From Paraburkholderia panacisoli (GTDB lineage Bacteria; Pseudomonadota; Gammaproteobacteria; Burkholderiales; Burkholderiaceae), in the NCBI RefSeq assembly GCF_008369935.1, contig NZ_VTUZ01000051.1, positions 1 through 63,951 of the forward strand: a stretch of 63,951 bases of DNA, in the 5' to 3' direction. Positions 9,206-18,247 of this stretch are shown one piece after another. Within the stretch, counting starts at the first letter, position 1; each line of letters begins with the position of its first letter. A program made the position numbers and the translations under genes. The notes beneath the pieces are model-generated. The model was not told the DNA's origin. It searched no databases and saw nothing but the letters and a program-made list of their open reading frames with translations.

Positions 9206-9361
9206 GTGAAATACCTTCCCCGCATCGCCGCGTCTGGAGCACTCCTGGTCGTCGCTCTCGGTATCGTCACCTTCGCCCAGATCAAGTTCGCGCCGCAATC
9301 CGCCGACAACAACCCGGTCGCACGGATCGTCCTGAACGTCGAGTCGCAACTGAACGGCTGA
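9206..9361 (+). CDS. small single-pass membrane protein
   Basis: A GTG start at 9206 opens a 51-residue frame with a basic N-terminus (MKYLPRIAAS) and one hydrophobic segment (ALLVVALGIVTFAQIKF), followed by a short polar tail. It could be a signal anchor or an uncleaved signal peptide. An upstream frame extension to 9086 lacks this character. The tandem repeat lies upstream and a strong terminator lies 45 bases downstream, so this looks like a compact single-gene transcription unit. Function unknown. Confidence 0.55.
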   Translation: MKYLPRIAASGALLVVALGIVTFAQIKFAPQSADNNPVARIVLNVESQLNG

Positions 9362-9403
9362 GCGACTCCACCGCTGTATGTAGCCCGCGCCCCGCAGGCA
9401 AAG

Positions 9404-9442
9404 AAAAACCCGCCAGGCTCCGAAGAGAACTGGCGGGTTTGA
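9404..9442 (+). terminator. Rho-independent terminator, probably bidirectional
   Basis: A perfect 11-base stem, AAACCCGCCAG (9406-9416) with CTGGCGGGTTT (9430-9440), encloses a 13-base loop. It has A residues on the left and T residues on the right, so it can act on both strands. It ends the 9206 gene and could also end the minus-strand frame at 9459-9584. Confidence 0.8.
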
Positions 9443-9458
9443 GCTACTGATTTCGGAT

Positions 9459-9584
9459 TCACATATCAGGCGATGGTAACGGAGTTGACGCCTGCTCAGG
9501 CTCCTCCAGCGACCAGTCAGCCTCCATGTCCACGGCATTCAACACCTTGGCCAGGTCACCAATCGCCAATTCGAGACGCTTCAT
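9459..9584 (-). CDS. short acidic protein or C-terminal gene remnant
   Basis: From the ATG at 9584 the minus strand encodes 41 residues beginning MKRLELAIGDLAKVLNAVDM and ending with a proline- and glutamate-rich tail. It ends just before the bidirectional terminator, as expected for a real 3' end. Codon choice looks coding-like, but upstream sequence in other frames also looks coding, so this may be the last part of a decayed gene. No family recognised. Confidence 0.35.
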   Translation of the reverse strand: MKRLELAIGDLAKVLNAVDMEADWSLEEPEQASTPLPSPDM

Positions 9585-10178
9585 CGTAGCCTCGTGAGAC
9601 AGGCAATCTTCCCCTTCGACGTTTCGATCATCAGAAACTTGAAGAGCGTGTCGTCACACTGATCCAGCGCAAGCCAGCCCTCCCCGCCTTGCGCAAATTG
9701 TCACCGCGCAACCTGAAGGCATGGCCGAATCCAAAATTTGTGCAGCAGCCTCCTGCACAAATTGAAACCTCTTCGGCCCAGTAAACATAGGATTGCGAAT
9801 TAAAACGTCGATCATTTCTTTTATGTCAAATCATGGGCGTGAATTGCTTTTGCGGTATCGAGACGCCAAGTCTGCTTTCTTCCCCGTTCACGTTGCCGAA
9901 ATCGTGGGTTTTGGTCCGAAACGGTCTGTTGCGTCCGAAATACCCGCCTGATTTATGGTTTGCCCGATAAGATGAGATTGCCGCAATCCATGACTGAGGA
10001 TTTTCCCTAAGCTTTAGCCGCCTCGGACGTGAGGTGGCACATCTGCCTACCCTCGCGGTCCGCCGCCCACTCCGGCGTCCAACAACGCTCCGTCGCCCGG
10101 AAACAGCCGCCAGCCAACGCGCTCAACGATTTACTTGTGCGCTGATGCGTACCCGAACTCACTCAGCCCGAGCCCGCC
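9585..10178. other. no supported gene; AT-rich stretch
   Basis: Minus-strand frames at 9590-9680 give short coding-like fragments (QCDDTLFKFLMIETSKGKIA), but no intact gene was found. The section 9720-10010 is clearly lower in GC than the rest of the window, which suggests a different origin. No RNA gene or terminator was recognised. Confidence 0.4.
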
Positions 10179-10949
10179 ATGTTCGTAGATTGTCTAAAAC
10201 GGTATCCAGTCAAAGGACTATCCCCAGAGTCGCTGCAATCTGTTCTTTTGCAAGAGGCACAAGGGTTTCCGCTTGACCGCGCATATGCCATTACTGACGG
10301 TTCATTTGTATTCGACCCGGGCAATCCCACCCCCGAGCCGAAGACGAAATTTCTGATGCTGGCCAAATACGAACGGCTGGCCCAGTTGAAAACCCGCCTG
10401 ATTGCAGAGACCAGCGAACTCGAAGTCGAGCACCATGGGTCAACCGCCCGTTTTGATCTCGCCACCGACGACGGGAAGGAGACGGCTGCGTTTTTTATGA
10501 GAGATTTCCTTGGGGTGCCACTTCCCGGAACTCCGAAGGTCGTTCACGCGCCCGGGCACCAGTTCACTGACGTCAGCGTTCACTCTGTTGCCTTGATGCG
10601 CAGCATCTCCTTCATCAACCTTGCGACCGTCCGCGATTTGGTTGAGCGAGTTGGTATGGAACTTGATCCCGTGCGTTTTCGCGCGAACGTCTACTTCGAC
10701 GGGCTTCCTGCGTGGGCCGAGATGGAGTGGCTCGACCGCCACTTCTGCATCGGTGACGCACGTCTCAAAGTGGTGAGACGCACCAAGCGCTGCGCAGCAA
10801 CGAGTGTAAACCCCGCGACTGGCGAGCGCGATATCGACCTTCCGCTCCAGATCAAGGACTACGTCAACCACGGAGATCTCGGAATCTACGCAGAGGTGTT
10901 GACAGGGGGGACCATCAAGCCGGGCGACAAAATAGTCCTGGAGAATTAG
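10179..10949 (+). CDS. MOSC domain-containing protein
   Basis: Complete 256-residue protein. The N-terminal beta-barrel segment (CLKRYPVKGLSPESLQSV) and the C-terminal MOSC domain are both visible. The expected MOSC cysteine may be that in RRTKRCAATSVNPATGERD. MOSC proteins bind sulfur-carrier or molybdenum-cofactor species and are related to the C-terminal domain of molybdenum cofactor sulfurase; the substrate here is unknown. It is intact although most nearby genes are broken, and an ABC-type ATPase remnant starts two bases after its stop. Confidence 0.85.
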   Translation: MFVDCLKRYPVKGLSPESLQSVLLQEAQGFPLDRAYAITDGSFVFDPGNPTPEPKTKFLMLAKYERLAQLKTRLIAETSELEVEHHGSTARFDLATDDGKETAAFFMRDFLGVPLPGTPKVVHAPGHQFTDVSVHSVALMRSISFINLATVRDLVERVGMELDPVRFRANVYFDGLPAWAEMEWLDRHFCIGDARLKVVRRTKRCAATSVNPATGERDIDLPLQIKDYVNHGDLGIYAEVLTGGTIKPGDKIVLEN

Positions 10950-10951
10950 TG

Positions 10952-11380
10952 ATGAAAAGCCCATCGACACAGTCATCCGACTACGCGCTCGAAAAGTGCA
11001 GCCTCTGCAAGGAATTCCTCGACTTTCGAGCTATCTGTGACGTCAATCTGAAAATACGGCGCGGCGATATACACGCACTAATCGGGCCGAACGGCGCAGG
11101 TAAGACGATGATGTTCATCTCCTGACCAAGTTCGTCACACCGTCTTCGGGTGAGATTTTTTTGGACGGCAAGGACATCACTCAGACTCCGCCTGCCGCGA
11201 TAGCGGACCGAGGAATGGTTCGGTCACTTCAGAAATCTGTCATCTCCCCGGAGATGACAGTCCTGGATAACGTGAAGATCGCCCTGCAAAAACGTCACGG
11301 CCTCTCAAGGAGCCTGTTCGGCGGCAGTAAGACCACGCGACATCTCGACGACGAAGGCATGGCACTGCTGGCAGGAGTCT
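10952..11380 (+). pseudogene. truncated, frameshifted branched-chain amino acid ABC ATPase (LivG-like)
   Basis: The ATG at 10952 opens a frame with Walker A GPNGAGKT and stops after 57 residues. The neighbouring frame continues the family sequence (LLTKFVTPSSGEIFLDGKDI, then RSLQKSVISPEMTVLDNVKI), so there is a frameshift near 11108. Similarity ends at about 11375, before the ABC signature and Walker B, and the sequence then changes character, suggesting truncation by an insertion element. Confidence 0.75.
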
Positions 11381-11490
11381 ATAGGCTCAGGTGGATCAAT
11401 TCTGGATGGCCGTCAACACCTGCGGCTCCAAGGGAAAAGTCTGCTTTCCGGGTTGTGGAAGTTGGTCACTTGTCCCGCTGATCAAACCGT
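11381..11490 (+). other. possible insertion-sequence end at pseudogene junction
   Basis: The LivG-like similarity ends abruptly here. The sequence with GGTGGATCAATTCTGGATGG resembles the ends and intercistronic segments of IS21-type elements, which I recall only at family level. No transposase gene is present next to it. Confidence 0.25.
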
Positions 11491-11500
11491 CGCCGGAGCT

Positions 11501-12269
11501 GTCTCACCTCCGTATTTTCATAGAACGCTCACAGTATTCGGAGCTGCTTACATGGGTAAGCATTTTCACGTCGGCGAGGTCGCTCGCCAGGTCCACGTCG
11601 CAGGCGATGAATCGCACACGTAGGGCGGCCGATACGCTCTTGGAGAAGCTACCGAGGTAGATTGTTCGTCGTAGCTGGTCAAGCACCGGGATTCGTGTGG
11701 CAGATCGCGACTTCAGGTCAGCGAGCGCATCGTTCTCGACCACGATGACGCGTGCACCTCCGCCAACCGAAGCACACGATGCGCCTTGGCAGCGCTGATG
11801 TCAGTCGCCGTCGGATTGTGTGCCACCGACTGCGTGAAAAACAGCCTTGAACAGCGCCTTGAACAGTGTTTTTTGAATAACTCCTCCCAGTACTTCGATA
11901 TCAGGGCCATCGACTCTTCTCGGGACGCCCGCGATATTCGCTATACTCAGCTTGAGTTTTCCGAGTAGCGGATAGTAGCCAAGGTCATCCACAACAACGA
12001 TGTCCCTGAACGGACAAAGTACCGGATGATAAGGTCCATCGGCTGGTTTGCCCCGTGCGTCAGGACAATCTGAGGTGCCGCTGCTCTGGCCAAACCGGCT
12101 TCCATTTCGAAACAACGAACCGGCACCGGTGCGTATGACACGCTGTTGGTTTATCCGTATTTCTTTCAACCGTTCGACGGAGGAAGCCCTCGCCGAGGTT
12201 CAAGAACTCGGGCCTGCTTTGCAATTCCTCGCGCATCAACCGGACGATGTCCATCGCGCGGTCGAGCAC
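11501..12269 (-). pseudogene. decayed MocR-type (GntR/aminotransferase-fold) regulator
   Basis: Minus-strand fragments in at least three frames fit the aminotransferase-like domain of MocR/PdxR regulators: DIVVVDDLGYYPLLGKLKLS, then FFTQSVAHNPTATDISAAKA, then TIYLGSFSKSVSAALRVRFI, which contains the PLP lysine region (SFSK). Several frameshifts and the missing helix-turn-helix part show that it is dead. It lies divergent from the malonate decarboxylase operon, where a regulator would be expected. Confidence 0.7.
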
Positions 12270-12354
12270 ATCCGTCAGCGAAACCGGGAAAACCCCTGGG
12301 CGACGCAGTTAAGCCCCCCTGCACAGTCCTGTCACGGTTTCAGCGTTCACGTCG

Positions 12355-12392
12355 AATGATCATTACCCTTGGGATAACAGACGCGTCCCAAG
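12355..12392. promoter_or_regulatory. candidate operators upstream of malonate decarboxylase operon
   Basis: Two palindromes lie next to each other: AATGATCATT (12355-12364) and CTTGGGA-N11-TCCCAAG (12368-12392, perfect 7-base arms). The second has the size and spacing of a LysR-type box. They lie about 60-100 bases before the mdcA start. Known regulators of such operons are MdcR (LysR) and MdcY (GntR). Binding here is inferred. Confidence 0.5.
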
Positions 12393-12453
12393 CGTCATTG
12401 AATCGGTGCACCTCGCTCCCTAGACTTGCCTCATGTCCAGAGCGAGAGTCCAC

Positions 12454-14115
12454 ATGTCCAGTCAAAGTCAGACCCAATCCCGCTGGGCCACGCGCCGTGC
12501 GGAAAAACATCGCCGCCTCGCGCGGGTTGCATCGATCGCGGATGGCATGGTGCTACCCACCGAGCGCATCGTCGATGTCCTGCAGGCGCTCGTCGCCCCG
12601 GGCGATCGCGTGGTCGTCGAGGGCAACAACCAGAAACAGGCGGATTTCCTGTCGCGTTCCCTTGCAAAGGTCGATCCGGAAGTCGTCCACGACCTGCATC
12701 TCATCATTCCGAGCGTGAGCCGCGCCGAGCATCTCGATCTCTTCGAGCGCGGCATCGCCAGAAAGCTCGACTTCGCGTATGCCGGCGCGCAGAGCCTGCG
12801 CATTTCGCAGTTCCTGCAGGACGGCATCCTCGAAATCGGCGCGATCCATACCTACATCGAACTCTATGCGCGGCTCTACGTGGACCTCACGCCGAACGTC
12901 GTGCTGTGCGCTGGCTACAAGGCGGATCGCGAAGGCAATCTCTACACGGGTCCGAGCACCGAAGACACGCCGTCGCTCGTCGAAGCCGCCGCGTTTCGCG
13001 ACGGCATCGTGATCGCACAGGTCAACGAGATCGTCGACGATCCGAAGGACCTGCCGCGCGTCGATATCCCCGGCTCGTGGATCGATTTCGTGGTGCAGGC
13101 CGACAAGCCGTTCTTCATCGAGCCGCTCTTCACGCGCGATCCGCGCCTCATCACGCCGATCCAGGTGCTGATGGCGATGATGGCGATTCGCGGCATCTAC
13201 GAGAAGCATCAGGTGCAGTCGCTCAATCACGGCATCGGCTTCAACACGGCCGCGATCGAACTGATCCTGCCGACCTACGGCGAGAAGCTCGGTCTCAAGG
13301 GCAAGATCTGCCGCCACTGGACGCTCAATCCGCATCCGACGCTGATCCCCGCGATCGAAACCGGCTGGGTCGACAGCGTGCACTGCTTCGGCGGCGAACT
13401 CGGCATGGAAGCCTACGTCGCGCAACGGCCTGACATCTTCTTCACCGGCCACGACGGCTCGATGCGCTCCAATCGCACGATGTGCCAGCTTGCGGGGCAG
13501 TACGCGGTGGACATGTTCATCGGCTCCACGCTGCAGATGGATGGAGAAGGCAACTCGTCGACGGTGACGCACGGGCGGCTCACCGGCTTCGGCGGCGCGC
13601 CCAACATGGGCCACGATCCGCACGGCCGGCGCCACGCGACGCCCGCGTGGCTCGATCTGCTGCAGACGGACAGCCCGCTGGAGCGCGGCCGCAAGCTCGT
13701 CGTGCAGATGGTCGAGACGTTCCAGGCGGGCGGCCAGCCGACCATCGTCGAATCGATCGATGCCGTCGAGGTCGGCCGCGAATCCGGCATGCCGCTCGCG
13801 CCCGTGATGATCTACGGCGATGACGTCACGCACGTGCTGACAGAGGAAGGCATCGCCTATCTCTACAAGGCACGCTCGCTCGAACATCGCAAGGAGATGA
13901 TCGCGGCCGTCTCGGGCGTCACGCCGATCGGTCTCAAGAGCGACGCAGGCAAGCTCGCGGCGCTGCGCCGCGATGGCTTCGTCGCGCTACCCGAGGACCT
14001 CGCCATCCACCGCAGCGAAGCGAGCCGGTCGCTGCTCGCCGCGAAGAGCATGGCGGATATCGTCGACTGGTCGGACGGGCTGTACGAGCCGCCCGCACGC
14101 TTCCGGAGCTGGTAA
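12454..14115 (+). CDS. mdcA: malonate decarboxylase alpha subunit (acetyl-ACP:malonate ACP transferase)
   Basis: Largest subunit of the biotin-independent malonate decarboxylase, about 553 residues, with a CoA-transferase-like fold. It swaps acetate for malonate on the thiol of the acyl carrier subunit. Conserved blocks include VVEGNNQKQADFLSRSL near the N-terminus, VLCAGYKADREGNLYTGPST and the C-terminal GIAYLYKARSLEHRKEMIAA. The start at 12454 has GAGAG seven bases upstream; an in-frame ATG at 12433 would add seven residues with no ribosome-binding site. The stop overlaps the mdcB start (TAATG). It begins an apparently intact nine-gene operon. Confidence 0.95.
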   Translation: MSSQSQTQSRWATRRAEKHRRLARVASIADGMVLPTERIVDVLQALVAPGDRVVVEGNNQKQADFLSRSLAKVDPEVVHDLHLIIPSVSRAEHLDLFERGIARKLDFAYAGAQSLRISQFLQDGILEIGAIHTYIELYARLYVDLTPNVVLCAGYKADREGNLYTGPSTEDTPSLVEAAAFRDGIVIAQVNEIVDDPKDLPRVDIPGSWIDFVVQADKPFFIEPLFTRDPRLITPIQVLMAMMAIRGIYEKHQVQSLNHGIGFNTAAIELILPTYGEKLGLKGKICRHWTLNPHPTLIPAIETGWVDSVHCFGGELGMEAYVAQRPDIFFTGHDGSMRSNRTMCQLAGQYAVDMFIGSTLQMDGEGNSSTVTHGRLTGFGGAPNMGHDPHGRRHATPAWLDLLQTDSPLERGRKLVVQMVETFQAGGQPTIVESIDAVEVGRESGMPLAPVMIYGDDVTHVLTEEGIAYLYKARSLEHRKEMIAAVSGVTPIGLKSDAGKLAALRRDGFVALPEDLAIHRSEASRSLLAAKSMADIVDWSDGLYEPPARFRSW

Positions 14116-15005
14116 TGCGCGAGAACCTCGCAATGAACGCGGCGCAGCCGCTGCGCCAGGCGCCGGACCTGGCCGACCGTTTCGGCGCGCATGTGGTGCA
14201 AGCGCTGATTGACGAAGTGACGCTCGCGCCGAAGCCCGGCCTGGTCGATATCCGCAGCTGCGGCGCGCACCACGATCTCGACTGGAAGCTGATGTGCGCA
14301 TCGGCGCTCGCATTGCAGCCGACGTTCGTCGAACTGGCGCGTGCAGGCATCGAAACGCAACCGCTGCTCGCGCTGCGTGAGCGTATCGGCGCGATCGGAC
14401 GCGTGGGCGAAACCCGCATGCTCGATGCGACTGGCGGCGTGAATACGCATCGCGGCGCGATCTGGGCGCTCGGATTGCTCGTGACCGCTGCGGCGCGCGA
14501 ACTTTTGGATCTTGCGCCGCAAGCCGTCGCCGCGCGCGCTGGTTCGATCGCCCGCGTGCAGGATCGTCACGCGCCCGCGCGGACCGGCAACAAGGGCGAG
14601 CAGGCGTGCCTCGACTACAGCGTCGGCGGCGCGCGCGGACAGGCGCAGGCCGGTTTTCCGCACGTCGTGGACGTCGCGCTGCCGGAACTCGTGCGTTCGC
14701 GCCTTCGCGGCGACAGCGAAACGGCCGCGCGCCTGAACGCGCTGCTCGCCGTGATGGCGAGCCTCGACGACACCTGCGTGCTCGCGCGCGGCGGACCCGA
14801 CGCGCTCGCCGAGATGCAGGACGGCGCACGCCGCGTTCTGGAGCAAGGCGGCGCCGCGGCGCTCGCGGGGCGCCGCGAACTGAAGGCGCTCGACCGCCGT
14901 CTCGTCGAGCTGCACGTATCGCCCGGGGGAGCCGCCGACCTGCTCGCCGCCGCCCTCTTTCTCGACCGGCTTCAACGCGAAGCTGCTCACACGTCGAACG
15001 CATAG
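14115..15005 (+). CDS. mdcB: triphosphoribosyl-dephospho-CoA synthase
   Basis: Protein of 296 residues in the CitG/MdcB family. It condenses dephospho-CoA with ATP to make the prosthetic-group precursor 2'-(5''-triphosphoribosyl)-3'-dephospho-CoA. Family motifs are KPGLVDIRSCGAHHDLDWKL near residue 35, GGVNTHRGAIWALGLL near residue 108 and ARGQAQAGFPHV near residue 173. The ATG shares a base with the mdcA stop, so it is translationally coupled. Product is passed to MdcG. Confidence 0.94.
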   Translation: MRENLAMNAAQPLRQAPDLADRFGAHVVQALIDEVTLAPKPGLVDIRSCGAHHDLDWKLMCASALALQPTFVELARAGIETQPLLALRERIGAIGRVGETRMLDATGGVNTHRGAIWALGLLVTAAARELLDLAPQAVAARAGSIARVQDRHAPARTGNKGEQACLDYSVGGARGQAQAGFPHVVDVALPELVRSRLRGDSETAARLNALLAVMASLDDTCVLARGGPDALAEMQDGARRVLEQGGAAALAGRRELKALDRRLVELHVSPGGAADLLAAALFLDRLQREAAHTSNA

Positions 15006-15013
15006 GAACACAG

Positions 15014-15322
15014 ATGGAAACCATCGTCGTTGAATTCCCGGCGGGGCAACCCGCACAAGGCCGCGCGCTCGCGGGCGTCGTCGCTTCGGGAGACCTCGAA
15101 GTGCTGCTCGAAGCGAACGCGGCGCACCGCACCGTCGTGAGCGTCACGACTTCCGTCGACGGCAAGGGCCGCCTCTGGCAGGCCGTGCTCGAACGCATCT
15201 TCGGCGACGGGTCGCTCCCCGCCGCGAAGCTCGAAATCAACGATTCGGGCGCGACGCCGGGCGTCGTGCAGATGCGTATCGGGCAGGTATTCGAACAACT
15301 GCAATCAACCGGCGGAGCGTGA
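15014..15322 (+). CDS. mdcC: malonate decarboxylase acyl carrier protein (delta subunit)
   Basis: Acyl carrier subunit of 102 residues that holds the phosphoribosyl-dephospho-CoA arm on a serine. The segment VVASGDLEVLLE at residues 22-33 contains the serine expected to be modified, as in other MdcC proteins. The usual size is about 100 residues. It starts nine bases after mdcB; a longer frame from 14606 is a shadow of mdcB. Its end overlaps the region just before mdcD. Confidence 0.93.
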   Translation: METIVVEFPAGQPAQGRALAGVVASGDLEVLLEANAAHRTVVSVTTSVDGKGRLWQAVLERIFGDGSLPAAKLEINDSGATPGVVQMRIGQVFEQLQSTGGA

Positions 15323-15327
15323 AGATC

Positions 15328-16179
15328 ATGGATACACAGCAACTGCTCGAACGCCAGAGTTTCATCGAACTCGATGCGCGCAGCCGCGCGAAGAAGCTGC
15401 TCGACGCAGGCACCTTCAGCGAACTGCTCGACCCGTTCCAGCGCGTCACGTCGCCGTGGCTCGTGCGGCAAGGCATCGTGACGCAGGCCGACGACGGCAT
15501 GGTGATCGCGAAGGGAACCATCGACGGGCAGCCCGCCGTCGTGCTCGGCATCGATGGCGGATTCCAGGGCGGCAGCATGGGCGAGGTGTCGGCGGCGAAG
15601 ATCGCGGGCAGCCTCGAACTCGCCGCCGAAGACAACCGCAACGGCATCCCGACGCGCGCCGTCATCCTCTTCGAAACGGGCGGCGTGCGCTTGCAGGAAG
15701 CGAATCTTGGGCTCGCGGCGATCGCGGAGATTCACGCGGGCATCGTCGACTTGCGGCGCTATCAGCCGGTGATCGGCATCACGGCTGGTCCGATCGGCTG
15801 CTATGGCGGCATGTCGATCGCGGCGGGGCTCTGCAGCTATCTGATCGGCACCCGGGAAGCGCGCCTGGGACTCAACGGTCCGGCGGTCATCGAACAGGAA
15901 GCTGGCATCGCGGAATTCGATTCGCGCGACCGTCCGATGATCTGGAGCTTCACCGGCTGCGAGCAGCGGCATCGGACGGGACTCGTCGACGACTACGTCG
16001 CCGACGACGCCGACGCGATCCGCGCGGCAGTCATCGAACGTTTTCGCGCGGGTCGGCCCGAGGCATGTCGCAGCGAATGCGTCGCGGGTTTTCTGACGCG
16101 GCTTTCCGAGGTCGATCCGGGCGTGCAGGCCACGCCGGAACAGGCGGCCGCCATCTACGGCAAGGGGTTTCAGGTATGA
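15328..16179 (+). CDS. mdcD: malonate decarboxylase beta subunit
   Basis: Carboxyltransferase-like subunit (crotonase fold) of 283 residues. With MdcE it forms the catalytic unit that decarboxylates malonyl-S-ACP to acetyl-S-ACP. Visible features are an N-terminal QSFIELDARSRAKKLLD segment and the glycine-rich oxyanion-hole region GPIGCYGGMSIAAGLCSYLI. The ATG at 15328 has GGAG ten bases upstream. A GTG at 15319 would overlap mdcC by four bases but has no room for a ribosome-binding site. The end overlaps mdcE in an ATGA junction. Confidence 0.94.
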   Translation: MDTQQLLERQSFIELDARSRAKKLLDAGTFSELLDPFQRVTSPWLVRQGIVTQADDGMVIAKGTIDGQPAVVLGIDGGFQGGSMGEVSAAKIAGSLELAAEDNRNGIPTRAVILFETGGVRLQEANLGLAAIAEIHAGIVDLRRYQPVIGITAGPIGCYGGMSIAAGLCSYLIGTREARLGLNGPAVIEQEAGIAEFDSRDRPMIWSFTGCEQRHRTGLVDDYVADDADAIRAAVIERFRAGRPEACRSECVAGFLTRLSEVDPGVQATPEQAAAIYGKGFQV

Positions 16180-16991
16180 GCACACAAGAGCTTTCGAAGC
16201 GCGGCGCAGTCTGGCTCGACGCGCTCACTTACAGCGCGCCGTTGCAGGCCGGTTATCCGCCTTCGGTGCGGGTCGCCGATGCGCGGTTGGGCGACCATCC
16301 CGCGCGCTTCATCGCCGTGGTGCCTGATCCGGACAATCCGTTCCCGCGGGCGCGCGGCGGCGAGGTCGGTCTCGTCGAAGGATGGGAAGTGGCGCGCGCG
16401 GTGCGTGAGGTCGTCGATGCGGATAGCAAGCGCGAAGAGAAGCGCGCGATCGTCGCGGTGATCGACGTGGCGAGCCAGGCGTACGGCCGGCGCGAGGAAG
16501 CGTACGGCATCCACCAGGCGCTCGCCGCCGCCGCCGATGCATACGCCAGCGCGCGTCTCGCGGGCCATCCGGTGATCGGGCTGATCGTCGGGCGCGCGAT
16601 GTCGGGTGCGTTTCTCGCGCACGGCTATCAGGCCAACCGCCTCATCGCACTCGCCGATCCGAAGGTCATGGTCCACGCGATGGGCAAGGAATCGGCGGCG
16701 CGGGTCACGCTCCGCTCGGTCGCCGATCTCGAAGCGTTCACGGCGCACGTCCCGCCGATGGCCTACGACATCGACAACTACGCATCGCTCGGGCTGCTCT
16801 GGAAACTCCTGAGCGTAACCAACGCCGATGCGCCGACCCGCGCCGATCAGACCACCGTCGAGAAGGCGCTGCAGGTCGCTTTCGACGACATCCGCAACGA
16901 CCCGTCGCGCGGTCTGGAAAGCCGGCTCGGCAGCGAGCACCGCGCGGCCTCCGCGACGGTTCGCCGCAAGCTGCGGGAGCAATGGCGGTAG
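16176..16991 (+). CDS. mdcE: malonate decarboxylase gamma subunit
   Basis: Second carboxyltransferase-like subunit, 271 residues, partner of MdcD. The crotonase-type block GHPVIGLIVGRAMSGAFLAH near residue 130 and KVMVHAMGKESAARVT after it are typical of MdcE. The start overlaps the mdcD stop by four bases (ATGA), so equal synthesis of the two subunits is expected. A 59-base gap separates it from madL, the longest within the enzyme and transporter block. Confidence 0.94.
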   Translation: MSTQELSKRGAVWLDALTYSAPLQAGYPPSVRVADARLGDHPARFIAVVPDPDNPFPRARGGEVGLVEGWEVARAVREVVDADSKREEKRAIVAVIDVASQAYGRREEAYGIHQALAAAADAYASARLAGHPVIGLIVGRAMSGAFLAHGYQANRLIALADPKVMVHAMGKESAARVTLRSVADLEAFTAHVPPMAYDIDNYASLGLLWKLLSVTNADAPTRADQTTVEKALQVAFDDIRNDPSRGLESRLGSEHRAASATVRRKLREQWR

Positions 16992-17050
16992 AGCTTCACT
17001 TCTCGCACCGGCTCGTCAGAAGCCAATAAAGGTATTACAGGAGACATGAA

Positions 17051-17446
17051 ATGATCATCTATGGAACTGCACTTCTCGCGTTCTGCCATCTCGCAGGACT
17101 CTTTCTCGGCGACCTGCTCGGTGTTGCGATCGGCGTGAAGACGAACGTCGGCGGCGTCGGCATCGCGATGCTGCTGCTGATTTTCCTGAAGCTCTATCTG
17201 CAAAAGAAGGGACTGCTGCCGAAGGAAACCGAATTCGGCGTCGGCTTCTGGGGCGCGATGTACATCCCCGTCGTGGTGGCGATGGCCGCCAACCAGAACG
17301 TCGTGGCCGCGCTCAAGGGCGGCCCCGTCGCACTGCTTTCGGCAATGGGCGCTGCGGCCGTCTGCGCATGCTGCATCGCCGTTCTTTCCCGCACCGGTCG
17401 CGACAGCACGTCGTTCGTGAACGCTCCGCATCTTGAAGAAATCTGA
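17051..17446 (+). CDS. madL: malonate transporter subunit MadL
   Basis: Integral membrane protein of 131 residues with about four hydrophobic segments, starting MIIYGTALLAFCHLAGLFLG. It is the small subunit of the two-component MadLM malonate importer, reported as sodium-dependent in Malonomonas. The ATG follows a purine-rich CAGGAGACATGAA. It lies 14 bases before madM, and the pair is embedded between the decarboxylase subunits and the ACP-maturation genes. Confidence 0.93.
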   Translation: MIIYGTALLAFCHLAGLFLGDLLGVAIGVKTNVGGVGIAMLLLIFLKLYLQKKGLLPKETEFGVGFWGAMYIPVVVAMAANQNVVAALKGGPVALLSAMGAAAVCACCIAVLSRTGRDSTSFVNAPHLEEI

Positions 17447-17460
17447 AGCAGGAGTTAGTC

Positions 17461-18228
17461 ATGTTGCAAATTCTCGATAAAAATCTGATTCAGAACGGCC
17501 TCGTCACCGCGTTCGCGCTGGTGGGCCTCATCATGTGGGCGTCGTCGCTGATTTCGCGCAAGCTGACCTTCGGGCGCGTGCACGGCTCGGCAATCGCGAT
17601 CGTGATCGGCCTCGCGCTCGCCTATGTCGGTGGCGCATTCACCGGCGGGCAAAAGGGTATCGCCGACCTGCCGCTCTTCACCGGCATCGGCCTGATGGGC
17701 GGCGCGATGCTGCGTGATTTTGCCATTGTCGCGACCGCGTTCGAGGTGCAGGCGACCGAGGCGCGCAAGGCGGGAATGATCGGCGTGGTGTCGCTGCTGC
17801 TCGGCACCGTGCTGCCGTTCATCGTCGGCGCGAGCATTGCTTACGCGTTCGGCTATACCGATGCCGTCAGCATGACGACCATCGGCGCGGGCGCGGTCAC
17901 GTATATCGTGGGACCGGTGACGGGCGCAGCGATCGGCGCGAGCTCGGATGTGATCGCGCTCAGCATCGCGACGGGCCTCATCAAGGCGATCATCGTGATG
18001 ATCGGCACGCCGCTCGCGGCCGGTTTCATGGGACTGAAGACGCCGCGCTCCGCGATGATCTTCGGCGGCCTGGCGGGCACGGTGAGCGGTGTGAGCGCGG
18101 GGCTCGCCGCGACCGATCGTCGGCTCGTGCCTTACGGGGCGCTGATCGCGACGTTCCATACGGGCGTCGGCTGCCTGCTCGGACCTTCGCTGTTGTTCTT
18201 TGCGACCAAGGCTTTGATGGGCGCTTGA
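17461..18228 (+). CDS. madM: malonate transporter subunit MadM
   Basis: Integral membrane protein of 255 residues with about eight hydrophobic stretches and many glycines (GAVTYIVGPVTGAAIGASSD). It is the larger subunit of MadLM and supplies malonate to the decarboxylase. A ribosome-binding site (GCAGGAG) precedes the ATG. The mdcG start follows within 20 bases. Confidence 0.93.
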   Translation: MLQILDKNLIQNGLVTAFALVGLIMWASSLISRKLTFGRVHGSAIAIVIGLALAYVGGAFTGGQKGIADLPLFTGIGLMGGAMLRDFAIVATAFEVQATEARKAGMIGVVSLLLGTVLPFIVGASIAYAFGYTDAVSMTTIGAGAVTYIVGPVTGAAIGASSDVIALSIATGLIKAIIVMIGTPLAAGFMGLKTPRSAMIFGGLAGTVSGVSAGLAATDRRLVPYGALIATFHTGVGCLLGPSLLFFATKALMGA

Positions 18229-18247
18229 TGCGCCTGGGAGAACCCTC

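Noticed and set aside
13863..16185. Very long minus-strand open frames (397 and 732 residues) opposite the mdc genes
   Set aside because: They are antisense to well-identified mdcA, mdcB, mdcC and mdcD, have arginine- and alanine-rich low-complexity translations and no family resemblance; typical of GC-rich DNA.
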